Origin: Orientallactaga sibirica
Lineage: Eukaryota > Chordata > Mammalia > Rodentia > Dipodidae
Assembly (NCBI GenBank): GCA_036365145.1
Contig: JAEOAD010000004.1
Coordinates: forward strand, 52,789,001 to 52,853,000
Length of the DNA stretch: 64,000 nt
Reading direction: 5' to 3'
Positions 1 through 9,432 of this stretch are shown piece after piece. Within the stretch, counting starts at the first letter, position 1. Each line of letters starts with the position of its first letter. A program made the position numbers and the translations under genes. Under the pieces are notes generated by a model. It worked only from the letters and a program-made list of their open reading frames with translations, searched no databases and had not been told where the DNA came from.

Positions 1-699
1 TCCTATGCAATGTTCTATGAGCCTTAGATAGAGTGATATAGGTGTTTGGTTATGGCTAGCACACAATAGTTGCTAATCTCATCATTTCAGAATCTATGCT
101 TTTCTGCATTAATCTCTGCCCACTGGAAAAAGATGCTTTTGTAATTGAGGTTGAGCACAGCATTGATCTCTGCTATAGCATAAATATTTAGAAAGATGTT
201 CCACACTGTCTGATTAACATAACAAGGGTAGTAGCCATCCCTTTAGTAGCTATGACTTTCTAAGCCATGGCCTTTCTGCCAGATTTACAGTTCTAACCAT
301 GAATTTATTCCTGTAGAGTGGGTCTCAAACCCAATCAGAAAGTAATTGGTTACTCCCAGATCTGTTAGCCAATCCAAGAACAATTGGTTGGCGACCATGG
401 CTGTGTGCCACTATTGCACTTATGTGAACATCATGTCAGGTTGTTTGCTTCTAAGTCAATTAGACTTTGAGTTGCTCAGACAGATGTTGGCCAGTTTCCC
501 CCAGTAGCTCATGTAGCACCTTCCAAGACTAGATGTTCTAATTGTCAGGGGACAGGCTTTCTTCCAGATTACAACCAGATCTGTCCATGGTACATGCAGA
601 CAGTGTATGATGTCTTCAGCAGTAGGGTCTTACCATTAACCTCTGGTGGGTAATCCAGTGCTCTGACAGAAGTCTGTCTTGTTTGTTTTGGGAGATCTA

Positions 700-1600
700 G
701 TAGGATTCTTATCAACAGCTCATTGTGGATGCTTTTGATTTGTTGTTGAATTCCTTTTGCAAGGATTTTGTTCAGGATCTTTGCATCTAAGTTCATTAGG
801 GATATAGGCCTATAGTTTTCTTTCCTTGTTGTATCTCTGTCTGGTTTTGGTATCAGGGTAATGTTAGCTCTTAAAGGGAGCTGAAAAGGATTCCCTGGTG
901 TCCAATTATGTGGAACAGTTTGAGAAAAATTGGTTTCAGTTCTTCAATGAAGGTTTGATAGAATTCAGCTGAGAAGCCATACGGTCATGGACTTTTCTTT
1001 TTGGTGAGGTTTTAGATTACTTTTTCAATCTCCATGGATGTGATAGGTTTGTTTAGGAGATTAATCTGGTCTGAGTTTAGTTTTGGTAGGTGGTATGTGT
1101 CTAGGATTTCATCCATTTCTTCCATATCATTTAATTCTGTGGTGAAGAGGATTTGGAAATATGCCTTTATGTTTCTTCCAATTTCATTGATATCTGTTGT
1201 GATATCTCCTTTTTAATTTCTAATTTTGTTAATTTGAAGCATCTTTTTTTTTTTGCTGACTCAGTTTGGCTAGGAGTTTGTCAATCTTTTTTATTTTCTT
1301 AAAGAACCAGCTCTTTGTTTCATTGATTTTTTTTGTTGTTTTCTTAGTTTTCAATTCATCAATTTCTGCTCTAATCTTCATTCTTTCTTTCTGTCTGGAG
1401 CTCTTTGGGTTGGATTCTTCTTGTTCTTCCAGGGCCTTTAGGTGGACAGCCAGGTTATTAATTTGGGATCTCACTGTGTTTGTAATGGAAGCATTTAGGG
1501 TTATTATTTTTCTGCCTTGTGTCCCATGAGTTTTGGAGGTTGTGTTTTCATTATCATGCAAGTCTAGGAATTTTACAATTTCTTTTTTGGTTTCTTCCAT
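700..1600 (-). pseudogene. L1 ORF2 fragment: linker and start of reverse transcriptase
   Basis: The minus-strand piece 1600-1229 reads as the lysine- and glutamate-rich linker that follows the endonuclease (123 residues, containing the NETKSWFFKKI-type motif typical of L1 ORF2). Further on, 900-720 encodes the entry to the RT domain, with a [14 protein letters not shown] block and a [15 protein letters not shown] block. The protein then runs straight into 3' UTR. The catalytic YADD motif is absent because the remaining RT is deleted. Several stops and frameshifts separate the pieces. Confidence 0.9.
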
Positions 1601-1669
1601 GACCCATCATTGTTTAAAAGTATGTGGTTTAGTCTCTAGGATCTGGTGGAATTCTTGATGTGTGTCTTG

Positions 1670-2300
1670 TTAATTTCTAGCTTCAAAGCATTGTGATCTG
1701 ACATGATGCACTGAAGTTACTTCAGTTTTCCCGACTTTCTGAAGGCATGCTTTATGGCCTAATATATGGTCAATTTTGGAGAAGGTTCTGTAGGCTGCTG
1801 AGAAGGATATGTATTCTGTAGAGCTGGGATGGAAAGTTCTGTAGAAATCTGTTAGGTCTAGTTGGTCTATGATTCTCTTGAGCTCTATAATTTCCCTGTT
1901 GATTTTCTGCTTGGATGATCTATCTATTGATGATAGTGGAGTATTAAAGTCTCTGACTATGATGGTGTTGGTGTTTATTTCTGTTTTGTTGTTGAGTAGA
2001 TTTTGTTTTGCAAACTGTGGTGCACCTGTGTTTGGTGCATACATATTTCTGATTGTGATGTGCTCCTGTTGGATCATTCCTTTGATGAGTAGGAAGTGGT
2101 CTTCTTTGTCCATTTTGATTACTTTTAGTTTGAAGTCTATTTTATCAGATACTAATATAGCAACACCTGCTTGTTCTTTATTTCCATTTGCTTGGAATAG
2201 CATTTTCCAATATTACCATGAGGAGGTGTCTATCTTTAATGGTGAGGTGGGTTTCTTGAAAACAGGAAATAGAATGGTCCAGTTTTTTCATCCATCCTGA
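1670..2300 (-). pseudogene. L1 ORF2 apurinic-type endonuclease domain, frameshifted
   Basis: A 177-residue minus-strand frame (2203-1670) matches the L1 target-nicking endonuclease. It shows QANGNKEQAGVAILVSDKIDF, the NMYAPNTGAPQFA strand, DFNTPLSSIDRSSKQK and KIDHILGHK. The glycine usually before DFNTP is an arginine here. The last catalytic block (S-D-H) is lost from this frame but readable in a neighbouring frame around 1690-1715, so a small indel lies just upstream. The N-terminal part above 2203 is in another frame. Confidence 0.92.
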
Positions 2301-2459
2301 TAACCTGTTTCTGTTGAGGAGTGAGGTAAAGCTATTAATATTAAGGTTATTAGTGTGAGGTTTGAATTAATCACTGCTATGTTGAGGTGTTTTATGGGGA
2401 TTTGCACTTTCTTATGTTATGTACTCTTTTAAGCCTGGTTTATTTTTGTTATTGTGATC

Positions 2460-3117
2460 TTCTTGTAGGCTCTTGAGATTGGTTGTTTGACTGTTCTATG
2501 TGGAGTATTCCTTCAAGTATTTTCTCTAGGTTTGGTTTTGTATTCATATAATCATAGACTTGACTTTTTTCATGGACAGTTTTTCTTTCATCATCTATTA
2601 TGAGGGATACTTTTGCTGGTTAAAGTAGCTTTGGTTGGAAGTTTTTGGCCTCCCAATCAATTTCTTCTGTCTTGTCTTCCAGGTCAGAGGTTCTGTCTTC
2701 CACATCAGTAACTCTGTTGGTGAGGGGTTCGAGAGAGGTTTTTATAATTTCTATTTGATTTTTGTTTTCCGTTGTGTTATTTTGCATCATGTCTATCTCT
2801 TTTTTGAGGTACAATTTCAATTCGAGCTCTGATTTTCTTAATGCTTCCTGGAATTCATTCTTGCATTTCGTCAAGTCTTCATTAAGCTTAATCAACTGGT
2901 TGTTGAGATCTTCCATTTCTTGACTCACCTTCAATTTATTCATATCTCTTTGGAGGGTTCTAACGTTTTTGTTAATCAAGTTAAGTTGACTGTCAAAAGC
3001 TGACCACTCTAGGAGAAGATTTTGTTTGATTTCATTGATACAATTGTCGGTTCTTTCATGGTTTGCTTCCAGTTCAGTAGTTTTTCTTTTCTTCTCCTTT
3101 TTCTTTTTTTTTATCAT
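2460..3117 (-). pseudogene. L1 ORF1 (RNA-binding chaperone) with its RNA-binding core deleted
   Basis: The minus-strand frame starts at 3117 with a lysine-rich N-terminus, followed by a long coiled coil (heptads through NLINKNVRTLQRDMNKL and LEPLTNRVTDVEDRTSDLEDKTEEID). It then jumps directly to the C-terminal KNFQPKLL block. A stop follows, and the readable end of ORF1 continues to about 2460 (DDERKTVHEKSQVYDYM, LEKILEGIL). Copy C of the same family (18340-18770) retains about 430 bp here encoding the RRM and most of the C-terminal domain. This copy would be a coiled coil without an RNA-binding module. Confidence 0.9.
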
Positions 3118-3236
3118 GGTCTCATTGCTTATTGTGTTTTCATTTCAGGAATGAATTTCTGTTGATTTCTCTATGATTTCAATGGAGGCCTCCATTGTAG
3201 GACTTGGCAACCTTGGTGGAGATCTCTCCATTTTCT

Positions 3237-3273
3237 CTCTCTCTCTCTCTTTTTTTTTTTTTTTTTTTTTTTT
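3237..3273. repeat. (CT)n(T)n tract in L1 5' UTR
   Basis: A run of CT dinucleotides passes into about 20 consecutive T. Copy C carries a (TTTTA)n array at the equivalent place (20385-20457), so this is a length-unstable spot of the L1 5' UTR. Confidence 0.9.
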
Positions 3274-3510
3274 GCGTTGTGTACCCATTTTAGGAATAGT
3301 CTTTACTTTATTGAGGAAGAAGCAAGTTTTTGTCCTTTGGCCCATGCACCTTTTGACTCAGGTGAACAGGGATGTTGGTACCCAGTGGCCAGTGAAGATA
3401 TCAGAGCAAAAGGCCTGATTCCATCGCTCACACAAAGACCAGACCTCCCCAAGCAAGGTACAATGGGGCCTACCAAGACCAGGTGTCTGGGAGGAAACAG
3501 GGAGGAAAGA

Positions 3511-3770
3511 TCTGGCCTACTCACTCCACACCATCATGCCTGCCACACACTGTTCATGCTGGGAAACCAGACAAGGGAGGTCGAAGGAGCCTGGAAACAG
3601 GGGTCTGGCCTACTCACTCCAGACCACTGTTCCTACCTGCACACTGTATTTGCAGGGAACCCAGACTTGGAGGTAGCAGGACCTGTGAAACAGGGGTCTG
3701 GCCTACTCACTCCAGACAGTCATGCCCACCTGTACACTGTTCACCCAGGAAATCTTGACTAATATTTTAA
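3511..3770 (-). repeat. L1 5' UTR tandem monomers, 93 bp period
   Basis: The phrase TCTGGCCTACTCACTCCA recurs with starts at 3511, 3604 and 3697, exactly 93 bp apart twice. The last unit is incomplete and ends near 3770. In rodent L1s such 5' monomers act as the internal RNA polymerase II promoter, and read number differs between copies. The partner array in copy C is at 21327-21490. Confidence 0.85.
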
Positions 3771-4044
3771 ATTTTCTTACTAAGTATTAAGTTTTCAGTT
3801 TATCCTCTTCCCTGCTCCTACTTTTACCCTATTTCCTTACCCCTCTTCTTGCTTAAATCTCCCCCTTACCATTATTTCCCCCATGTAACTTCATTTCACT
3901 TGTGTTCTTTTATCCTCAAATCCACCTCCACTCCCCATTCCCTCTCACCCACAGTCAAACATCATACCTCTTTTCTGGCTTCCCGGCCTGTACAGGCACA
4001 AATGCCAATTTAAACACATAAGGATTCTAATGTCCTATTTTTGT
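3771..4044. other. pyrimidine-rich sequence, unclassified
   Basis: C- and T-rich on the plus strand with no coding or repeat signature I can name. It lies between the L1 5' end and an ID-like SINE. Confidence 0.4.
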
Positions 4045-4128
4045 TTCCCTTTTGAATTACTAGAAATTGAACCTGAAAGGCTCATGCTTACTAGGTAGGT
4101 GGTCTATTATTGAGCTACATTTCCACTT
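4045..4128 (-). mobile_element. ID-like SINE (tRNA-Ala-derived)
   Basis: The reverse complement reads as the ID body: a GTAGCTCA-like A box region (seen here as GAGCTACATTTCC) and a B box-like region from GAAATTGAACCTGAAAGGC. It is diverged and has no clear A tail. Confidence 0.7.
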
Positions 4129-4584
4129 CTATATGTTCTTAATTTGTATAATGTTCATCTATTATTTTCAGGAAATTCACCACTTGACCCAAGATGAGCA
4201 GACATTCTATAATTCTATACTTGATTTAGACTTTGAATGTGATAAAATTTCTGTTAAAATTTATTTCATGTGTGGAATCCCAATTGTGTTAGCACCATTT
4301 GTAGAAAAAAAAGACTTTGTATTGCTTTTGCATTTTGCATATAAATTAACGAGTGTTCATTCATATTTCTGCTTTGCTTATATTATATTATATTATATTA
4401 TTTTTATAAATATAAATTCATAAATTATATTTCTCTATTTCTGCTTTCTATTCTGTTTCATGCATTTATGGTTTTATTAATCTTCTATATTATATCATTT
4501 TATTAAAATTTTAGCAGGAAAAATTTAGAAAATAATTTGTTATTAAACTAAATTTATTATTTATTTCTCTTATGTGTTATGTAT

Positions 4585-4790
4585 GTATATTATTTATTTA
4601 TTTGAGAGAGAAGGAGGGGGAGAGAGAGAAAGAGAGAATGGGAGTGTCAGGGCCTCCAGCCACTGCAAATGAACTCAAGATGCATGTGCCTCCTTGTGCA
4701 TCTGGCTTATGTGGGTACTGGATAATTGAACAGGTATTCTTTGGATTTTCAGGCAAATGCCTCAACCACTAAGTCATCTGTCCAGCACCA
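4585..4790 (-). mobile_element. tRNA-like SINE (DIP-like), complete
   Basis: On the plus strand it begins with the reverse complement of the AT-rich tail (TTATTTATTTATTTGAGAGAG), then the GA-rich tract, the body with ATGCATGTGCC and GCATCTGGCTTATGTGGG, and ends with the reverse complement of the promoter-bearing head (CACTAAGTCATCTGTCCAGC). Confidence 0.9.
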
Positions 4791-4794
4791 TGGA

Positions 4795-5093
4795 TGTATA
4801 TGGGTGTGCATGCATGCAAGTGGAAGCACATGCTGCATGTGTGTAGGTCAGAGGACAATTTTCTTCTTGGTCTTTGCCTTCCACGTCATTTGAAGTTCGA
4901 TCTCTCCTGACTGTTCATTGTCTTTTGAGTTTCAAGAACTTTCTTCTGTCCCCACCACCCTTCTAGCTGTGGGCACAGTATAGTAACAGAAGTCTGTTAT
5001 AGCATCTAGCTTCTATAATGAGGCCTGAGGATACAAACTCAGGTAGTCAGAGCTGTGCAACAAGCATGCTATTCAATAAACCATCTCTAGTCC
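4795..5093 (-). mobile_element. B2/B3-like SINE, old
   Basis: It has a TG/CA-rich opening (TGGGTGTGCATGCATGCAAG), then GGTCAGAGGACAA and ends in a tRNA-like head in reverse complement (ACAAGCATGCTATTCAATAAACCATCTCTAG). This is the usual minus-strand layout of B3-type SINEs, about 15-20% diverged by eye. Confidence 0.7.
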
Positions 5094-5167
5094 ATATACT
5101 GCCTTTAATTCCTCAAGTTTATAAGATGCCAGAGTCCATCTTTTTCCTCCATCACTATATTTTAAAT

Positions 5168-5392
5168 TTTTTTTTATTTTTATTTATTTATTTATTAGAG
5201 ACAGTGAGAGAGAGAGTGAGAGAAGATAGAGGGAAAGAGTGAGAATGGGTGTGCCAAGGCTTCTAGCCACTTCAAATACCAGACACATGAGCCACCATGT
5301 GCATCTAGCTTATATGGGACCTGGAGAATTGAACTGGGGTCCTTAGGCTTCACAGGCATGTGCCTTAACCACTAAGCCATCTCTCCAGTCCC
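5168..5392 (-). mobile_element. tRNA-like SINE (DIP-like), complete
   Basis: T-rich and TTTA-rich tail, GA tract, body and the terminal CTTAACCACTAAGCCATCTCTCCAG head in reverse complement. It is less diverged than the 4585 copy. Confidence 0.92.
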
Positions 5393-5645
5393 TACTTCAG
5401 TGTATTTTTATTACTGTAAATGAGATTATCATCTTAAGGCAGTGAAGTTTTTTCTGATGGTATTTTTCTGACTGCTACTTTTTGGCCCCTTCAATCATAT
5501 TTTGATTTTAAAAGTAGGTTTGAATTAAATATAGGTTGGGATGCAGATCATTGAGTAATGCTCAATGCTGTCAAATTTGGTTTCTCCTTATGGGATTTCT
5601 CTTCCATAATCAAGGTTGTTACTTTGATTTGTTTTCTAGACTATT

Positions 5646-6422
5646 TGTGGTAGTTTGAATATAAGTGTATGTCTCCCATTGACTCAGTTATTTCTGATTA
5701 AACTGTTCTGGTCCGTGTTTGGCCCATCAACAAGAGGTAACTGCAACAGAAAATTGGTACCAAGAAATGAGGTTGTGGCGGAAATGAATCTGACCATATG
5801 GATTTGGGTCTTTTGGAACTTGTTTGTGGAAAAGATTTGCAGTGTTATAAGCAAAGCTTGATGGACTATTCTGGGGAGAGTTTGAAAATACTAAATACAG
5901 AGAGAATTATTGACTATGAAGGCTTGGCTTATGAACTTTCAAATGGAAAGAAGAAAACTTTGAATCTCAGATGAGATTTTGTACTTTCAAACAATGTTAA
6001 AATTGGTAAGGACTATGGGGGCTTTTGTAGTTGGACTGAGCGCAGTTTTCATTATGAGATGCTCATATGTCCATGGGGCCAGTGATAGAATGTGGTAATT
6101 TGAATATAAATGTATGCTGTTCATAGACTCAGACATTTTTTATTAGTCTTCCAACTGATTATTTGGCATTTGGAACCTTGCTGGAGCCACTGTGACAGAG
6201 AAGGTGGATCTTGAGTACAGCCCTAATAGGTATGTTCCGGAGAGTCAGCTTGAGCTGTGTGACTTTTGTACTTCAGGAGCTGGCTTTTACTTTGTTTGCT
6301 ATGAATGTATGATGGAATGAGCCAGGTTCTTATGCCATGGTGGAGATTCCCCTGGAATCTTCAAGCCTAAAATAAACCATCTCCTCTCATAATCTGCTGA
6401 TAGGATGTTTGTCCCAGACACA
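5646..6422 (+). mobile_element. ERVL-MaLR provirus remnant with truncated 5' LTR
   Basis: The 5' LTR begins TGTGGTAGTTTGAAT at 5646 but is cut down to about 100 bp. A primer-binding-site-like sequence follows at 5755. About 320 bp of internal sequence comes next, then a fuller 3' LTR starts with TGTGGTAATTTGAAT at 6091, carries an AATAAA signal near 6371 and ends near 6422. No coding capacity remains and MaLR elements normally lack it. Target duplications could not be identified. Confidence 0.8.
5755..5769 (+). other. MaLR primer binding site, tRNA-Leu-like, degenerate
   Basis: It begins TGGTACCA immediately after the 5' LTR end, the expected start of a tRNA-Leu primer binding site. By eye 11 of 15 positions agree with the expected sequence. 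Confidence 0.6.
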
Positions 6423-6744
6423 AAAAGTTAATAGCAATACCACTGTAGCACCCCATTTCTGCCTCTCTACCCTGCAGGGCTGTGGTTTTGCCAGATTCTC
6501 TGTGGTTACATTGAAAACCAGAAGGCCTTGGCATCTAATTCATGCTGACATTTTATGGGCATTCAAATGTAATCATTACTTCTGTGAATTCCTTGTCTGT
6601 TTCTGGCATCTAGAAATGTATATCTGTATATTCATTAATTTCTATTTTGTCAAGTATTCCAATTATTTTTGAATTAGAAGAATTTTAGGGTGTGTTCAAT
6701 CAGTAATTATGAAGTTCAGAATAAACTGTGTGTAATTTTTTAAA
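6423..6744. other. single-copy sequence, nothing recognised
   Basis: AT-rich with short chance frames only. No repeat or coding signature was found. Confidence 0.4.
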
Positions 6745-6972
6745 AAAACATTTTAATTATTTATTTATTTTCAAGCAGAGAGAGACATATAGAGAGAGAC
6801 AGAGAGAGACTGAGAGAGGATGGGCATGCCGAGGTTTCCACCCACTACAAATGAACTTCAGATGTATGCACCACTTTGTGCATCTGACTTTACATGGGTA
6901 CTGGGGAATCAAACCCAAGTCATTTGGTTCTGCAAGCAAGTACCTTAACCAATGAGCAATCTCTCTACCCAT
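6745..6972 (-). mobile_element. tRNA-like SINE (DIP-like)
   Basis: AT-rich tail, a GA tract, GATGTATGCACCACTTTGTG and CATGGGTACTGGGGAATC, and a decayed head (ACCAATGAGCAATCTCTC). It directly abuts a B1 in the same orientation. Confidence 0.88.
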
Positions 6973-6973
6973 T

Positions 6974-7108
6974 TTTTTAAGGTAGGATCTCAATCTCTGA
7001 CCTGGAATTAACTATGTAGTGTTAGGTTTGCCTCAAACTTATGGTGATCCTCCTACCTCTGCCTTCCAGGTTCTGGGATTAAAGGCATGTGCCACCACAC
7101 CTGACTTT
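6974..7108 (-). mobile_element. B1 SINE (7SL-derived)
   Basis: Reverse complement of a B1: poly-T, AGGTAGGATCTCAATCT, ACCTGGAATTAACTATGTAG, CCTCCTACCTCTGCCTTCC, CTGGGATTAAAGGCATGTGC. Confidence 0.9.
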
Positions 7109-9207
7109 AGCCCTGTATTTTTAATATTGATCACATACATGGGCATAAACTATGTTTGTGTAGGCTTACTAATAATGAAACAAATATTTACATTAATTGC
7201 TATAGACAGCCACAATTCTGAATGTAAGTCATGTAGAATAAAGATAGTTTCAATTTCTCATCCATTCCCTCCACCCATACTGCCAGGATAACTCTGTGAT
7301 ATTGACAATGTTGGGTTGTCACTGGAAATTGTTTTATATATGGTTATTTACTTTGGTAGCTGTAGCCTGAGACTTCTGTTTTGGAGATGTTTATAGCTTT
7401 GAACTATTTCTCCACCTTTTGTTCATCTCTCCTAAGGTGGCTGCACAAGAAGGGCATTTGTTTTAAGATTTTCCTCCTCATACCATCATTTTTCATAGCC
7501 CTGTGCCACTTGGCACATAACACAGGAACTAGTGAGTGACCCAATGTTTTAACTGTCAGTCACCATGAACTACTTTACGAAACAGGCTTAACAGCTCATA
7601 AACTGAAAGCAATCCTATTTACTGCCATCTCTAGATTCAAAGATTGTTTGCTGCCTGTTATGTTCTAGCAATACTTAGGGGCCAAGCACCTACACTACTT
7701 TATGTATTTCTTAAGAAGGCCTGGTCTTGTGAGCATCCTTGTATTTTTTCCATCTAATATAATAGGATTAGACCTTGGGGTGACCATATCAGAACTACTG
7801 ACAGCATTCGACTACACACAGTGCATGAATATGTCTACCACATCTAGAAACTTTTGAAGGGAGAGAAATAGTCCCAGAGAAACAGTATTTGAAGATGAAT
7901 AAATAGATTCACTATCCTATTTTTTAAGAGTCTATCACTATAGGTTAATTGACACCTTCTTTTCTTTGTCTTACTATCCTGTCAGCATTTTTACCCCTTC
8001 ATGTTGAATTGCTTTATTCTCTGCTGCAGGTGGATGTATATTCTGAAAATAAACTTGAATCTATTAAAGTGGCTAACATATAGTGATATCCCTGTTTTGT
8101 AAATTGAGTTCAGATATAGGCTATCTATCTGTTTGGCAGCAGGAGAGGTACCTTTTGGTCTAGATTTTACTGTTAGAGATGTTAGAGTTGCTTTCTAAGG
8201 TGGATAGGGGTCAGGGTACTATCAGATTCACACATTACTGTCTTTTCTGAATTTATATGAATGACCTCCTTTGAAGATTGAAGACTACAACACAAGTATG
8301 CATAAGGCTTTTTTCTACCATAGAACACTATTTTCACCCCTTTTTCATTGTAAGAGATGTTACTGCAATTTGACATATACTGATTTTTTTAAAAGCTTGA
8401 AAACTCTATGCCATTGTGAGACATTGACAATCACAAATGAGTTAGAGCATTTAATTTTAAATTGTGCAATATGAGAAATTTAAGATTTCCTTCTTAATAT
8501 GTAAGATCCTTATTCTATAATTCTAATAAAACTCAGCCTGTGAAAATGACTAACATTAGTGGCTAATATTATAGCACTGCTGTGTGGAAGATAAGTATCT
8601 TTGTCTGTTTCTTATAGAAACAAAGAAGGAAATGGCTCCCATGGCAACCCTACCCATAGTAGATATAAGTATTAGTGTAGTTAAATGCTCAACTTTTGTC
8701 CATAGAATATGATATAATTACTGCCACATAGGTAAGTCAAAACTAGCCAATTTACTATAATAGACACAAAAGAAACAATCACATATAAATTATGTATAGC
8801 ATGTACTGCTATATAAGTATAAATATACAAATATATTCTCTGCTTGATTTTTAAGTTTAACTATTATCTATTCAATTTTTTACTATTTAGACATAATGTA
8901 TGTTTCATATACTAAAGGAAAGGATTTTCATCATATAAACTATGTCCTTAAAGAAAAATAAATGAAACTATTTATTCCTTAAGGTAGTAAACACTCAGAG
9001 TTTGCCCTGTAGTAGATGGGCATTTTAAAGGATTAATGGGAATTAAAACTCAGTGTTCAATTTATTTCAGTTTTTTCCACAATTATCCTGTCTAGTTTCT
9101 CTCTAATTAATTCTGTGCCCCAAACATCTTAAGTAAAGTAGCTAACATAAGGTAAAGTTGCCAAGCAGATGACTGAGGGCATGGAGCCAGATCTGTAAAA
9201 CATGTTT
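7109..9207. other. single-copy AT-rich sequence
   Basis: About 2.1 kb with no recognisable repeat, RNA gene or exon. Reading frames stay below 70 residues and resemble no family known to me. Confidence 0.5.
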
Positions 9208-9361
9208 CCATTTCCCTCTTCCTCCCTCTTTCCCTCCCTCCTTTCTTTTCTCTTTTTCCATTCCTTCCTTCCTTCCTTCCTCCCTCCCTCCCTCCCTCCC
9301 TCCCTCCCTCCCTCTTCCTTCCTTCTTTCCTTCCTTCCTTCCTTCCTTCCTTCCTTCCTTC

Positions 9362-9431
<70 letters not shown>

Positions 9432-9432
9432 C
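9208..9432. repeat. compound (TTCC)n / (CCCT)n / (TTTC)n pyrimidine tract
   Basis: About 220 bp almost purely C and T on the plus strand, passing from TTCC-type to CCCT-type and back, then to a pure TTTC array (about 9361-9431). The 100- to 119-residue frames here on both strands are translations of the repeat. Confidence 0.97.

Larger units (their letters stand above)
1..3770 (-). mobile_element. LINE-1 copy A, internally deleted, runs off left edge
   Basis: Read on the minus strand the order is 5' UTR (3770-3118), ORF1 (3117-about 2460), ORF2 endonuclease (about 2300-1670), ORF2 linker and first reverse transcriptase block (1600-700), then 3' UTR from about 700 to the window edge. The join near 700 jumps from the start of the RT domain directly into 3' UTR sequence that matches the other L1 3' UTRs here (for example 14900-15250). 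The RT core and the cysteine-rich C-terminus, about 2.5 kb in a full element, are therefore missing. ORF1 also has an internal deletion. The element is dead. It is moderately young, since protein similarity to mammalian L1 is still easy to read. Confidence 0.93.
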
